From Diplonema japonicum (taxonomy: Eukaryota > Euglenozoa > Diplonemea > Diplonemida > Diplonemidae): 64,000 bases of DNA. Under the pieces are notes generated by a model, which was given only the letters and a program-made list of their open reading frames with translations, had not been told where the DNA came from and ran no database searches. The stretch lies in NCBI GenBank assembly GCA_964019335.1, contig OZ025651.1, positions 1 to 64,000 of the forward strand, given 5' to 3'. A program made the translations under genes and the position numbers. Positions 30,777-41,616 of this stretch are shown one piece after another (position 1 is the stretch's first letter; the number at the start of each line of letters is the position of its first letter).

Positions 30777-33020
30777 TCACTCATCCTCGCACGACTCCAG
30801 ACGTGTCTTGAACTCCTCAATTGCGGCTTCTATCAGCACAGGGTCTGCGTAAGGGTTTGCCTCTTCATTGTCTTCTTCGGCGTCCTTCTTGGGGTCGGTC
30901 TTCAGGGCAGCTTCTTGCTGCATCTGCGCGTGCTTTGTTTCGAGCTCTTTCGCGCGCTTCTCCCACCTGCCTTCGTAGTATTTCACGCGCTGTACCTCGC
31001 GTTCAAGGTACTTCTCCATGTCGCTCTTCTCGTTGCTCTTTGGCTTGACCATTACCTTGGGGAGGCGGAAGATGTGTAAGAAGCCGATACGAGTACCCAC
31101 CGCAAGGGCTTCCGTGCGTTCGGATGCTTGGTGCCGCTTGCCCTCTTGGGTGGGCTTGAATTCCATTCGGGTGACGGAGTCCTGAGAGACTGCCTGCGTC
31201 AGAATAGGTTCATGTGAGCGGTCGAGGAGGTCCCACACTTGAACGTTGCCGTCTGCGGTGCCGACAAAGACGACAGAGGGGCGTGTGGGAGACCAGCAGC
31301 CGCAAGTCACCTTGCTGGAGACAAAAGGGCTGCACACTATGGGGATAGGGCAGCCTGCTTTCCAGATCTTAAAAGACCAGTCCCCTGCGGTTATGTAGTA
31401 TTGTGTTAAGGTCGGATGGCGCTGAACTGACAGCGCAGGCCCGTGGTGCCCGACACGCCGCCCGTCGGGGAGGAACCCCGCACACATCTTGACAGGTTGG
31501 ATGCGCACCGACTCGTCGCCACCGTATGAGGTTGACGAGTTGCTCTGCTCCCCAGGTGCCCAGTTGATGTTCACAAACTCACCTTCTTCTGTCACCGCCG
31601 CTGCCATGTACGGGTCGATGGTTTTGTCCTCCAGCTGGATGCGTAGACCGATGACCTCCCCGCTCCCGTCCGGCTTCGTCAGTGGTATCTTGATCAAAGG
31701 GATCCATGGGATCTCTGACTCGTTGCTCTTCCCCTGGACGAGCTTTCGGTACTTGTCCTTTCGCATGTACTCCTTATTCAGATCCCACACAAACATGTAC
31801 CCGTCGCCCGATATCGTCACGAACTGCCGGACGCCCTCGAACACGAACGGGTTCTGCTCTGTCCCGCCCCACGTCTTCTTCATCTTGTTACTCTCGCTGC
31901 CCGGCTGCCCCGAGGGCACGAGCTTCCCATCGAAATTACATTCCAGCCCTCCCGTTATCCACGCTAGGTCGTGCACCGCCCGTTTGTGTCCTGTTTCAAT
32001 CTTCGACAACTCCTTCCACGAGTTCTTGGGTGTCGTCACCCCGTCGCCCTCCTCGCCCTCTCTCTCCTGCGCTTTTTCTTTTTCTCGTTCTCGACCGCCC
32101 TTCTTCCCCTTCTTAGAGGCTTGGGTTTGCTTCGAGAGATCCCACAGCACAACCTGCCCGTTGATGGCACCCCCGACAAGGATACTGTCGTTCGTGGGGT
32201 TGAACTTCACAACATTTATTTCCTGTCAAATGTCAAAAGAACTTGCTGCTTGGCATACCTGAGGGGCCTCGAGCACCCATCTGGGATGGATGGGGTCGGC
32301 AAAGTCCCATATGATGACGAGGGAGGTGAAAACCTTTCTGTTGAGCATGATGCGGTCTGTGTAACCTGTGACAGGAGGGAAGGCCTCCCCTACGGCAACA
32401 CAGACGACACGTGAGCTGCCTGGGCGCCAGTCGATGGAGGTGACGGTCTTGTTCTTGGTGAACTTGTGGTGTTGAAAATTGCCTGCGTCACTGAAGACGG
32501 CATCGTCCTTGGAGCCAAGGAATGTGTCATCGTCCATGAGCTGTGAGAAGTCGTCGCGGAAGAGCTGCAGCACGTTGTTGCAAGTGCAGGAGTGCTCGAT
32601 CCTTGGAAGGACGGACTTGAGGAACTTTGTGATTTGCGGTTCTTTTTCAGCATCGACAGTGCTGTTTCTTGCGTCGGTGACTTGTGTCTGTACTTGTATC
32701 GCAGTGCTCACCTGTCTGAACCACGGTGTCTGCACCTTCGCATCGGCGGTCTCGCACACAGCTTGAACGGATATCTCATGCTCACACCCGATTCCCTTAT
32801 CCTGCCCCAACCTCTCGTAGCTTGGGTCCTTGAACGGTCTGTACTCATGTGTGTGCTCCATTGCGTCCGTCGTCGACAGCTTCACCTCATGGTGCCGCTC
32901 CACGAACACCTGCCGTGGTCGGGAATAGTGTATCTTAATAAGCGGCCGTGTGAGCTTTATCTTCTCCTCTATAATCTCCCTGTCGGCCCCGTAGGGACGG
33001 AAGTTTCTCAAGGTCGTCAT
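30777..33020 (-). CDS. Axonemal inner-arm dynein intermediate chain, IC140/WDR63 (DNAI3)-like
   Basis: WD-repeat subunit of an axonemal inner-arm dynein, about 735 aa in two exons (intron 32223-32258, 36 nt). Splicing joins WVLEAPQ to EINVVKFNPTNDSILVGGAI, matching the family pattern GGxINGQVVLWDL. Further blades: FVTISGDGYMFVWDLN, YYITAGDWSFKIWK, SVVFVGTADGNVQVWDLLD and ALAVGTRIGFLHIFRLP. The N-terminal 200 residues carry a conserved motif repeat (AKVQTPWFRQVSTAIQVQT) seen before the WD region of WDR63-like proteins. A charged insert (KKGKKGGREREKEKAQ) interrupts the first blades. The C-terminus is coiled-coil and acidic. Strong evidence for a motile flagellum. Confidence 0.85.
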
Positions 33021-33134
33021 TTATATTTCTTTTTTCTTTTGTAATTTCTATTCCCCTTCCCCCTCCCACCGCCTCCACTTTGAGGTTTGTTTGTTAAATG
33101 AGTGAGAATGGGGAGGGGGGGAAGAAGTAGTTTT

Positions 33135-33362
33135 CTAACTATCATCGTCCTCCCTCTTCCGTTTCCCCGACACTGCCACGTACAGGTCGTCGCGGAGCCT
33201 TCTCAGTTGCATAACGCCGGCCTTCAGCTTCGCTACCTTTTCATGCGCGGTCTCTTCATCTCCTCTTTTTCTCGCGTCTGTTACTTCTACCATCAGCATG
33301 AAGTTCGCAGTGGTCTGCTTCTTGAAGGCCTCTACCTTCTCGTCTCCTTCCACAGTGTCCAT
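33135..33362 (-). CDS. Small charged helical protein, unrecognised
   Basis: 75 aa from the Met at 33362. The sequence is almost wholly helical (VEAFKKQTTANFMLMVEVTD, HEKVAKLKAGVMQLRRLRDD) and ends in a basic-acidic tail (GKRKREDDDS) that could be a nuclear signal. A long T-rich tract ending CTGTCAG lies 6 nt before the ATG. Size and helical layout recall small subunits of complexes such as Mediator, but I cannot assign one. The open frame continues upstream through low-complexity sequence that is unlikely to be coding. Confidence 0.55.
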   Translation of the reverse strand: MDTVEGDEKVEAFKKQTTANFMLMVEVTDARKRGDEETAHEKVAKLKAGVMQLRRLRDDLYVAVSGKRKREDDDS

Positions 33363-34001
33363 GGGACCTGACAGGTGGCGGTGGTATACATAAAAAAGAA
33401 AGAACGGAAAAAAAAAAAGAAAAAGACCCCAAACACTGTAAGGAACAGGAGCAGAAAGGGGAACGGGCAGGAGAGGAAAACTCAAAATAAAAAGGGGGAG
33501 AAGAAGGGAGAGGGCAAAAAAAAAAAAAAAAAGAAAAGGGATATCAATATGCATTTTCTCTTTTGTATCTTTTTTTATTGTTGTCTCAAAGAGGATTAAA
33601 AAAAAAAGATACACACTGTTTTCTTTCCTTTTTCTTTTCGTAGTTCGCTCAGTTCTCTTCCTAAAGCTGAAGGTGGGCTTTTGTATAAAAAAAAACTAAA
33701 CTCTGTGGTTATTTAAGGATAAACAAAAATATAACAAAACAAAAAACAAAAAAATCATCTCTCTCAAATATTGTTTCAAACCTTTTATTATTCTTCTTTC
33801 CCACACCCCCTGCTCCGCTGTGTTACAATGGAACAGGGGATTAAAAAAAACACTTTTTTCTTTCCCTTCTTTTACTTCTTTTCTTTTGTTTTTGCACACT
33901 CACCCCTGAACCTTCTTTTGCAAATGAATCAACATGTCGCCGTAACTCTTCACTTCGCAAACCTGTTTATTCTTTTTTAACTTGTTTCCCCTCTTTTCTT
34001 C
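33363..34001. other. Intergenic region, homopolymer-rich
   Basis: A and T tracts between the sec24 stop and the small helical-protein start. Short lysine- or phenylalanine-rich ORFs are composition artefacts. No gene seen beyond the acceptor-like site at 33368. Confidence 0.5.
33368..33420 (-). promoter_or_regulatory. Candidate splice acceptor directly before a start codon
   Basis: Minus-strand T-rich tract, then CCACCTGTCAG ending at 33368, only 5 nt before the ATG of the small helical protein. One of the clearest acceptor-like sites in the window. Confidence 0.45.
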
Positions 34002-37000
34002 TCATACCGTATCCTCGACAAGGTACTTCGTCACCCAAACCTCAGCTTCATCTGTGCCCTCCCGTGCCACCAGGAAGGTCTGGTGTCCTACGCTAATGTT
34101 GCGTTCCCGCTCTTCATCGATAACCTGTTGTTGTTTTCTTTTTTTTTTTACCTGCAAAGTGAAAAAATGTTAAACTGACAAGGCAGTAACCAAGGCCGTG
34201 GCTAAACCCGCAGGCAAGAAGGCAGCACTCAAACCCGGAGGTAACAAGATAGTACCACCCCTATATATTATTTTCATCACGGAGCTGGAGCGGCGGAGCA
34301 GAGTCAGCAGGACGAACTCGCAACGGCACACTGACATATGCGGTTATGGGAGTGCGAACTGGCGGAGGAAGTACGACAACGGGAGGCACATGCAGGCACG
34401 ACACGGAGACACACACCCAACACCAACAGAAGAAGAGTTCGCGAAGCTGCAGACCGGCAACGCCCTGAAGGAGTACACGAAGCCGGTGCTGAAGTGGCTC
34501 AAGCAACTGCGCTGGTATGGAGGGAACAGGAACACGGCAGTGTCGACGGTGGAGCTGGCGCTGGACTTCGAAGGGGATAGGTGCAGGTAGTGGATGAGAA
34601 CAAGGGGGCGTCTCACAAAGACTTCCTTTAACTCATATATCTTTTTCATTTCGCCTTTATTCTCGAGCTCGGTATCTCTCACAGGCAATGAATAGTTGGG
34701 AAAATTTATTCTGAAATCCAGTGGAGGTGGGTTTCTTCGTGTGCTGAACGGCTTTCAAGAAAACTACCGTTCACAACTCCGGACGCGAAAAAGACCAGGG
34801 CATTTGGCAGTCATGGTATTTTTCACTCAGTAGTACCCACCACCCGATCATCCATACCCTCCAGAATGCATCATTAACAGGGTTGTTGTCCCGTATGGGT
34901 AAGTCGGACGTCCCAAACAGACTTTCGATAACAGAGCGGTGCGCAAGCTGTTTGTTGTTAGGTTGTCGTGCAACTACCATACCTTCCCGATCCAGATCAC
35001 AAAGCACGTTGTGTTATCAAGAAGGTAGACACCGTCGCGCTTCAAAGAACTAGCCGCGCAGCGCTGCGACTCAAGATCGTCGCCTGTGCTCGCCGTGTGG
35101 ATGGACCATAGCTGTGGTGGTTATGGTGGCCTCTTGTTTTGTTCATACCTTGGGGACAATGGAGACCAACATGTTTCTGTCGGACATGAGCCTCACCTTG
35201 GACATGGCGTACGTGCGGAGGTCGGGCGACAGCTTGTTGTCCACACGGAACACCGCATTCTTCAACAACCCCAAAGTGTAGAGAGGTATGCACTTCACCG
35301 AAGTGGGGATAAAGAGCTGGTTCCCGATCCTGTTGTACTGCTGCACAAGTGCCTGGCGGTAGTTCTTCAAGAACGTAACGTTTCGCTCTACAAGGAACGA
35401 CCTTGCTGCCTCGAGCTTGTCTGTGGCACCTGCTTCAATGGCCTGTCTGCCGAGCAGTCCTGCCAGCGCAACCTGGTCAAGGCGAGATATCACATGGTGG
35501 TAAGAGTTGCTGACCTCAAGCATCGCGGTATGCACCCTGATCCTGCGCTCCCGGTTGCAATTTGTGTATAGTACCGCGCACTGCACACACACCTGCGAAG
35601 GGGACTTCGCGCCCTCTGTCGGGACCAGCTGCGCTGCGAAAGTCTTGTCAGGATCGATGTTGGGAACCGACATCAAATCGGTGCTTCGAATGTAGAAGTT
35701 CCCGTACATGTTTTGACATTTCCACCCACCAGAGACTCGTATCCTCATCACGGCCTCGAAGCCAGTCTCTCTCGACAGCAGTCTGTGCACTTCTTTGTCC
35801 AGTTTTTCCGTCTGCTGCGGCCCCATCCCCATGTTGTACAGGTATATCTGTCCCGTTGTGATCTTAGGCATCTGGGCTAGCGTTGCAATGTCCATGTAGT
35901 TCTTTCCTTTGAACAGAAACAAGTCAATACTGACCTGTTCTGTTGAAGCGACCAGAGCAAGGTCCTTAAACCACGTGCTAGCGGGCTTCAGGAGAGGGTT
36001 CTCGCCTGCGGTGCCGTACTGCTTCCTGTCGTCACGGTTCTTCAACCTGCCTATCCCGATCGAAGGCAAGCCTGCAGAGAACAAGCACATCTTACCACCT
36101 GTGCCTGCCACGAACTTCATCGCAGTGGCCAAGGCCGGGCCCGTGGCGCACTCGGCATTTTGATTGTTAATCATCATTGAAGGCAATCTCTCGAGCAAGT
36201 CCTCGATCACTTGGTGCGATTCGTGCAAAGGTACCAACATGTCCTCCAGGGCCGCGGGCAGCACTACGCCCTCCACCACACCGTTTTCGCTGATCTTCCC
36301 AACGTTCTCGTCATCTGTCATCTCAGGGAGCACCATCATGCGTGCCTGCGTCAGCTTCGCTCTCAAGTCATACACATGCACAAACTGGTCATATGTGATA
36401 ATGGCTACTTGTGGGTCGCCCTGAGCATGCTTCAAGTTGTTCCTTATCGCCTGGCACGTTGCTTTCAGGAACCCCGACGTCACGCTTGTGTACGACACAT
36501 CAATCACAAAAAGGAACGTAGGCCTCTGCGGTGGACGTCTCATGTACTCGGGAGGTGCAAGGAACTCTACCATGCTGTGCAAAAGTTCAGGGTGGCTTTC
36601 GATGTCTTTTCGCGTCCCGTTCCCGTCCGTCGGGCAGAAGTAGTCCGCGCTCACGTCATTCAGCACTCTGCACATTGGGCACAAGAACCTCTTCCCCCCG
36701 TCTGTAAAAGTGCAGTACGGGTTGATGTAGATCCTGCAGTTCTTGCATCTGATCACAGTCGTCCCATTTCCTGTCGTTGACGTGATAACGGGCATCACGT
36801 CGCCATCTTCGATCTCTGCAAACGGGCGCATCACCACACCCACAGGCAGCGAAACTTGTGCATTCAGTTTGGTACTGCTAGGCATTGCACCATGTGTGAA
36901 TCTCATGTACTTCGAAGGAAGCGGGACTGCGGAAGGGTGTGCCTTGATGCTCTGTGATGCGTCGGATATTTCTTCTTCGTCAGGACGAGGGAACTCTTCA

Positions 37001-38226
37001 TAGCACTTGACCTTGTCAGCATTGGGGCCCATGGCTGGCTTGTGCAGCTGGAGAGAAATATATTGCTGCTGCTGTTGCTGCTGCTGACCTTGGAACTGTT
37101 GCCCTTGCGGTTGAAATTGGCCTTGTTGTTGGTGTTGATGCTGCTGTTGGTGTTGATGCTGCTGTTGGTGCTGATGTTGGTGTTGATGCTGGTGCTGGTG
37201 CTGGTGCTGGTGTTGATGCTGGTGTTGATGCTGGTGTTGATGCTGGTGTTGATGCTGATGTTGATGCTGGTGTTGGTGCTGATGTTGGTGCTGGGTTATT
37301 TGCCCAGGGTAACGAACACCAGGCGCTGCTGCTGCAGGCCCAGGTGGCAGGCGAGTTGCTGGAGCAGGAGCAGGAGGACCTGCACTCGGGGGCCCAGGGG
37401 GAACACCTGGCCTGCCAGGCAGGTTGCTAGGAGAATGAGGAAGCTGAGATGCGGTTGCGCTTGGTGGTCCTGTTGAGGCACCCCAAGCCGGTGGGCCAGT
37501 GGGAGGCGCTGTGCCTGAGGGGGGAGGTGGACCTGTGCCGGGAAATCCTGCCCCAATACCCGCAGGGGGTGCGCCAGGCCTATTCGCAGGAGGTCCGGTA
37601 GGTGCACCCATACCTGTCGGTGGTCCCGTTGGAGGTCCAGTGGGTGGCACACTGGAAATGCCCGCGGGAGGCCCCGGAGGTGCCCCTGCAGGAGGCCCAG
37701 TGGGCGGCGCACCAGGCATGCCCCCTCGGGGAGAGCCTGAAGGCGGTCCAGTTGGAGGTGCACCAGGCATGCCCATGGGAGGTCCTGAGGGTGCACCTGG
37801 CATGAGCTTAGCAGGCGGTCCAGTTGGAGGGGCACCAGGCATACCTCGAAGTGCTCCTGCAGGCGGTCCAGTTGGAGGGGCACCAGGCATACCCCCAGGA
37901 GGGGGACCTGCAGGTGGCCCCGTGGGAGGGGCTCCTGGCATGATGCCCGTTCGGGCTGGCTGTCCAGTAGGTACTCCAGGCATGCCAGGTCGCCCTGCTA
38001 CGTGTGAAGGCATGCCTGAGGGTGGAGGTCCGGTGAGGCCTTTCGGAGGCGGCATCCCAGCCGGGTGCCTTTGTACAACCTGCCCCGACGGGGGAGGCAT
38101 GCCGGCATTGGGGGCAGGCATTCCGGGGCCGGTGCCAGGAACGGGCATGGCTCCTGTGTTGCCCATCGGCGGGGGAGGCATCCCTTTGTGCATCCCCGGC
38201 GGCATGCCGTATCCATTCCCCGCCAT
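34002..38226 (-). CDS. SEC24: COPII coat cargo adaptor Sec24
   Basis: Selects cargo in the Sec23/24 layer of COPII vesicles at ER exit sites. About 1,139 aa in four exons; introns 35112-35148 (37 nt), 34948-34982 (35 nt) and 34125-34857 (733 nt). The N-terminal 300 residues are Pro/Gly/Met-rich with MPGAPPTGPPAG repeats, then a His-Gln tract. The folded part has the zinc finger RCKNCRIYINPYC...CPMC, a trunk (FLFVIDVSYTSVTSGFLKAT), the helical region, and a gelsolin-like domain spread over small exons: DGVYLLDNTTCFVIWIGK, then SVIESLFGTSDLP, and finally GHQTFLVAREGTDEAEVWV ending KYLVEDTV. The unspliced frame would stop before the gelsolin domain, so the splicing is well supported. Confidence 0.93.
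34125..34857 (-). other. Oversized 733-nt intron of sec24
   Basis: Begins GTATGG after the exon ending NDAFWR and ends ACAACAACAG before VIDEERERNI. Other introns located here are 27-87 nt, so this one is about ten times larger. Its last 27 nt (GTAAA...ACAACAG) look like a minimal intron by themselves, consistent with DNA having inserted into an ordinary short intron. Confidence 0.8.
34198..34590 (+). pseudogene. Opposite-strand coding-like ORF inside the sec24 intron
   Basis: A 130-codon open frame on the plus strand with a basic, Lys/Ala/Pro-rich start (AVAKPAGKKAALKPGGNK) and a later stretch NALKEYTKPVLKWLKQLRWY then GGNRN that faintly recalls a SAP DNA-binding helix pair. GC-rich codons differ from the AT-rich surroundings. 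It is the only substantial plus-strand ORF that does not overlap an exon, apart from the one at 47 kb. It may be a relic of an insertion; identity is unproven. Confidence 0.3.
37057..37302. repeat. CAx-codon microsatellite encoding Gln/His tract in sec24
   Basis: Irregular TGx-TGx triplets on the plus strand (TGTTGATGCTGG-type) translate on the minus strand to alternating Gln and His, about 20 QH pairs, followed by Gln-rich sequence. Synonymous variation between repeats (CAT/CAC, CAA/CAG) suggests that the protein pattern rather than the DNA unit has been kept. Confidence 0.85.
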
Positions 38227-38886
38227 GTGTTTTGCCGACCTGTGATGAGTGCTGCCGTTGTTCGGTTAGAAAACCTTAATGTAAAGTAGCACAATAGTAA
38301 TAGGGGTAGGTTGGGAATTTCTTTCTTCTATTTTCTTTTTTTTCTTCTTCCGACCTCTCTCATTTGTTCTTTCGCTTTATTGCGAACCTTCCTACGGGAA
38401 CAGGGGGAATGAAAGAAAGAAAAGGAGTGCTTCAGATACGAGATTGGCGACCTTTCTCCCACTGGGAGCAAATAAGAAAAGTGGCTTTGCCTTGCTTGAG
38501 AAGAGAGTTAGCTACCGACTCAAGAAAGCCCCATAAAGGGGCCTTTGTCGTTGCACCAATTAATATGCGATACCAGATCCATAATGTCATGGCTCCTTGT
38601 TCTTTTTATGTCACACGCGAAAAAATAAAAAAGGAAATAAAAAGGCGTTTGGAGACATACTGAAAAGCTATGGTGCTGCAACAACTTGAAACGAAATACC
38701 TTGTTTCTTCCTCTCAAAAATCTGGGTAGATAGCGGGGGGGGGAGATGAAGTGGATAAAACACACTTTCATCCAGGACTTCTTTTTTCCTTTCGTTTTTT
38801 TTCGTTTTTTTTCTTTTTTCTTTTTTTACATTTCTTTATAATGCCCCATGGGTACACCAAAAAGAAAAAAAAAATGGGGATCGAAG

Positions 38887-38940
38887 CTTATAAACCCGTA
38901 AAACACATTGCCACGGTCTTTTTTTTGTGAGACAAATCCA
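38887..38940. ncRNA. Conserved noncoding block, copy 1 of a pair (other at 62740)
   Basis: CTTATAAACCCGTAAAACAC followed by ATTGCCA matches 62740-62766 with only three differences (one substitution, two single-base indels). Both copies are followed by a T-run ending TTTTG, then AGAC and a CTCGTT motif just before an A-run. The TATAA core suggests a promoter; the T-run followed by a hairpin resembles an snRNA 3' half. Family and strand are unknown. Confidence 0.4.
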
Positions 38941-38944
38941 CCTC

Positions 38945-38948
<4 letters not shown>

Positions 38949-38980
<32 letters not shown>
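38949..38980. repeat. Homopolymer A32
   Basis: Run of about 32 A directly after the conserved block at 38887. Confidence 0.9.
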
Positions 38981-38983
<3 letters not shown>

Positions 38984-39654
38984 TTACGAAATTAAAAAGA
39001 AAAAGAGGAGGGGAGAAGCTTACTCTTATTACACGGCCTTACCTTCGAAACCAAGAAGGGGGCAATCATTGCAAGGATGCAATTTAAAAAAAAGGAAAAA
39101 GAAGAGGGGGGGACATAAAAAATACAAAGATATTCTTTTCCTTTAGACAGGGCACCTTTCTTGTGGGTTTAAACCGGAAAGACTGACACTTCTTTTAGCC
39201 CAGTTGAGTCGGGCAATCCTGCAGACATTTGAATGCAAAAGCGATTCTTCATAACGAAACCTCTTGCGGTTGCAGGGAACTCAGGAATCTCCTAGGACGA
39301 TATTGAAAATGGTCATATTCATTGCTGGCCTAGAAAACACTTGCCGAGCTAAAACTATGTATTATCTAACAAGAACATCTCGTACTGAGGGAGGGGCACA
39401 ATTTCTTTCTCTTCATCTCTTTTTTAAAATGATTAAGCGAAAAAAAATCGGAATGACAAGTCTTACTATAATATTCTTTTCTTTAACCCCCTCCCTCTTC
39501 CAATTCTCTTTCGTTTGACGACTTGTGCGTTTTCTTTTTCTCTTTCTTTTTCTTGTTTCCCCCTCATCCCTCATCCCTCATTCTTTTTTCTAGAATCCTT
39601 ATACAATCGGAGAGAATATTCTGAAATACACAAAAAAAGAATAATAATATCTTT

Positions 39655-41436
39655 TCACTCCTTTTTCTTCATGCTGAATAAGCCTTTCGTAGATATCTTT
39701 ATAGTCTCACCGGGCTTGACTGAGTTCTTTCTAGGGAAACTAACAGCAGCGCCTTCATCGGTAGGTGAGCTCTCGGTTCTTATCTCACCAACAACGCCTT
39801 CATCAGTAGGTGAGCTCTCGGCTTGGGGGAAAGAGGGCGCAGTGGGTGGGGTGTCAGACGTGAGGATCTAAAAGTTTTGTGTGTTTTTCTTTTTCTTTCC
39901 CGACGCCCGCATACCCTCTCTCCGAAATCAACCAAACCGCGCAGCACCTCTGCCGCACCGCCCATGGTATCCGAGATCTCATCCTGAGGCGGTGCCTGCG
40001 TGTTGCTTTGTTAAAAGAAAAAGAAATACCCCATCACATACCACCTCTACATTCGGCTGCAAATCAGGCGATCCTGAAGGCGAAGAAACACCAACGAAAA
40101 GGTTTTTCGTATTAACAGTTGTAGTGGCGGGGGAGCTACACGGGGTAGCAGACAGAGGCTTCGGCCGCTTTGCATTCTCCGTGGTGACCCAAGTTAAGTC
40201 CTCGGCTTCCTTCTCGTCGATTAGGGGGATGTAAATGTCTTCCAGGTTGGGGAGCACCATCAGTTGTATGACCTCCGATCGAAGAAACGTTAGTACCAAA
40301 TCGGTGAGCTCGGGGATCTCCGTTTTTTGCAGAAGATTGAAAGGGACGTCTGGTGTGGAGGTGGTCACGGAAACGCTGACTGTGGGCTCTGTTGCGAAGG
40401 CCAACCACATGTAGTCTGACACTGACGATATCTCAAAGCGCAGCCTCCCTTCCAGCGTCTTGACAGCAATGGTCACCAGCACCCTGGGCAGCGACACTAT
40501 TGACGCGATATCGAAATCCAGTTCCAGCGTCACACTGAATGCTCCGTTGGTGTACCGCACGTCAACCTCTGCAGTCACGTCGCCGCCACCACCGTTGCCA
40601 ATGATCTCAGTGTTTGAGAAAACCGGTAGGGACGTACCAACTTCCAAGTCTGCGACGCGTATCTCGCCCTTTATAGCAGACGGGGGGTCCACTTTCTTCA
40701 GCTGCCGATCGATCTTTCGTTTGATATAGTCTTTAAACGCGTCCCGTTGCTGCCACTGGTAAAGCAGCCTGCCAAGGAAAACGTTAACCACCTCCTCTGC
40801 TTTCGTGGGGCTTGCGTCTGACACCTTCATTGCTGACAATGCATCTCGCCATTGCGTGCCAATGGAGTACGTGGGGCGTTGGAATCCCGTACCTTGCTGG
40901 AGGATGCTGAACCATCTCTCCAACTCTCGGCTGATAGGGAAATACAGGCTAATCGAGGTTAGCATCGTGTCGTTTATCTCTGAGACGGGCTTCGTGCTGT
41001 CCGTGCTTGTGATTGTAAGATAGTTCTGTTTGTGCCACCTGTGCCTCAGTTTCTTTTTCCCGGCTGTCTTCACCAAATAGCACTGGCACGCTTCCAGCAA
41101 CACAGTCGCCAGCCTCTCGCCTTGCATGTCCATGATGAACAACATAGGTAGCGCTGCCTTCAGCTCCACGTCCATCTCCAGCACCTGGCTATCGCCAGCT
41201 ATGGCCTCGCAAACAGCTTTGCATTTTCCGCTTTTCCATTCACCGCTTATCCTATCCGTGTGCACCCCCCTTGATGCGACACCGTCTTCTTTCATCTTCC
41301 GAATAGTTGCTCGGTCCTCTTCTAGTGTGGCCGTCCCCTTCGCCTTCGCTATCCAATATCCATATGCCACCACAGCCACCACCATCAGCAGCCCCGTCAT
41401 GACCCCCAGCGCATAAACAAGTATGAGCGACATCAT
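39655..41436 (-). CDS. SMP-domain lipid-transfer membrane protein, TEX2-like
   Basis: Probable ER-anchored lipid transporter at membrane contacts. About 562 aa in three exons; introns 39996-40041 (46 nt) and 39868-39914 (47 nt). An N-terminal membrane helix (LVYALGVMTGLLMVVAVVAY) is followed by a PH-like region (residues about 60-190), then the SMP region with NVFLGRLLYQWQQRDAFKDY, KGEIRVADLEVGTSLPVFSN and VTAEVDVRYTNGAFSVTLEL. After splicing the tail has an acidic/Ser part with two copies of ESSPTDEG separated by 11 residues and a basic end. The Helix-PH-SMP order fits TEX2/HT008 proteins. The intron choice restores one frame to the stop. Confidence 0.82.
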
Positions 41437-41616
41437 CTTTCTTTCTATTGTTACACTGCCCGGAGGTTATACGAGAAGCACCACAAAAGCCCAAAGTGCG
41501 CACCCTGCTACGGGTAAGAGGGAAAGGGTGCCGCCAAGAAGAGAGAAAAAGAAAAGAGAACTAAAACTAAAACGACGGCATCTTCATAATACCGTGTGCT
41601 GATGTATTTCATCCGT

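Larger units (their letters stand above)
38227..39654. other. Long intergenic region with a conserved noncoding block
   Basis: About 1.4 kb between the SMP gene stop and the sec24 start. It contains the block at 38887-38935 (listed separately), an A32 run (38949-38980), and stretches of mixed composition near 38390-38600 and 39160-39300 that are not obviously coding. No protein gene could be supported. Confidence 0.5.

Noticed and set aside
35143-38226. Sec24 ending at 35143 without its gelsolin domain
   Set aside because: Downstream exons with DGVYLLDNTTCFVIWIG, SVIESLFG and EVWVTKYLVED complete the expected domain after three introns.
37499-38245. Gly/Pro-rich plus-strand ORF of 248 codons
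   Set aside because: Mirror frame of the Pro/Gly repeats of sec24; no independent evidence.
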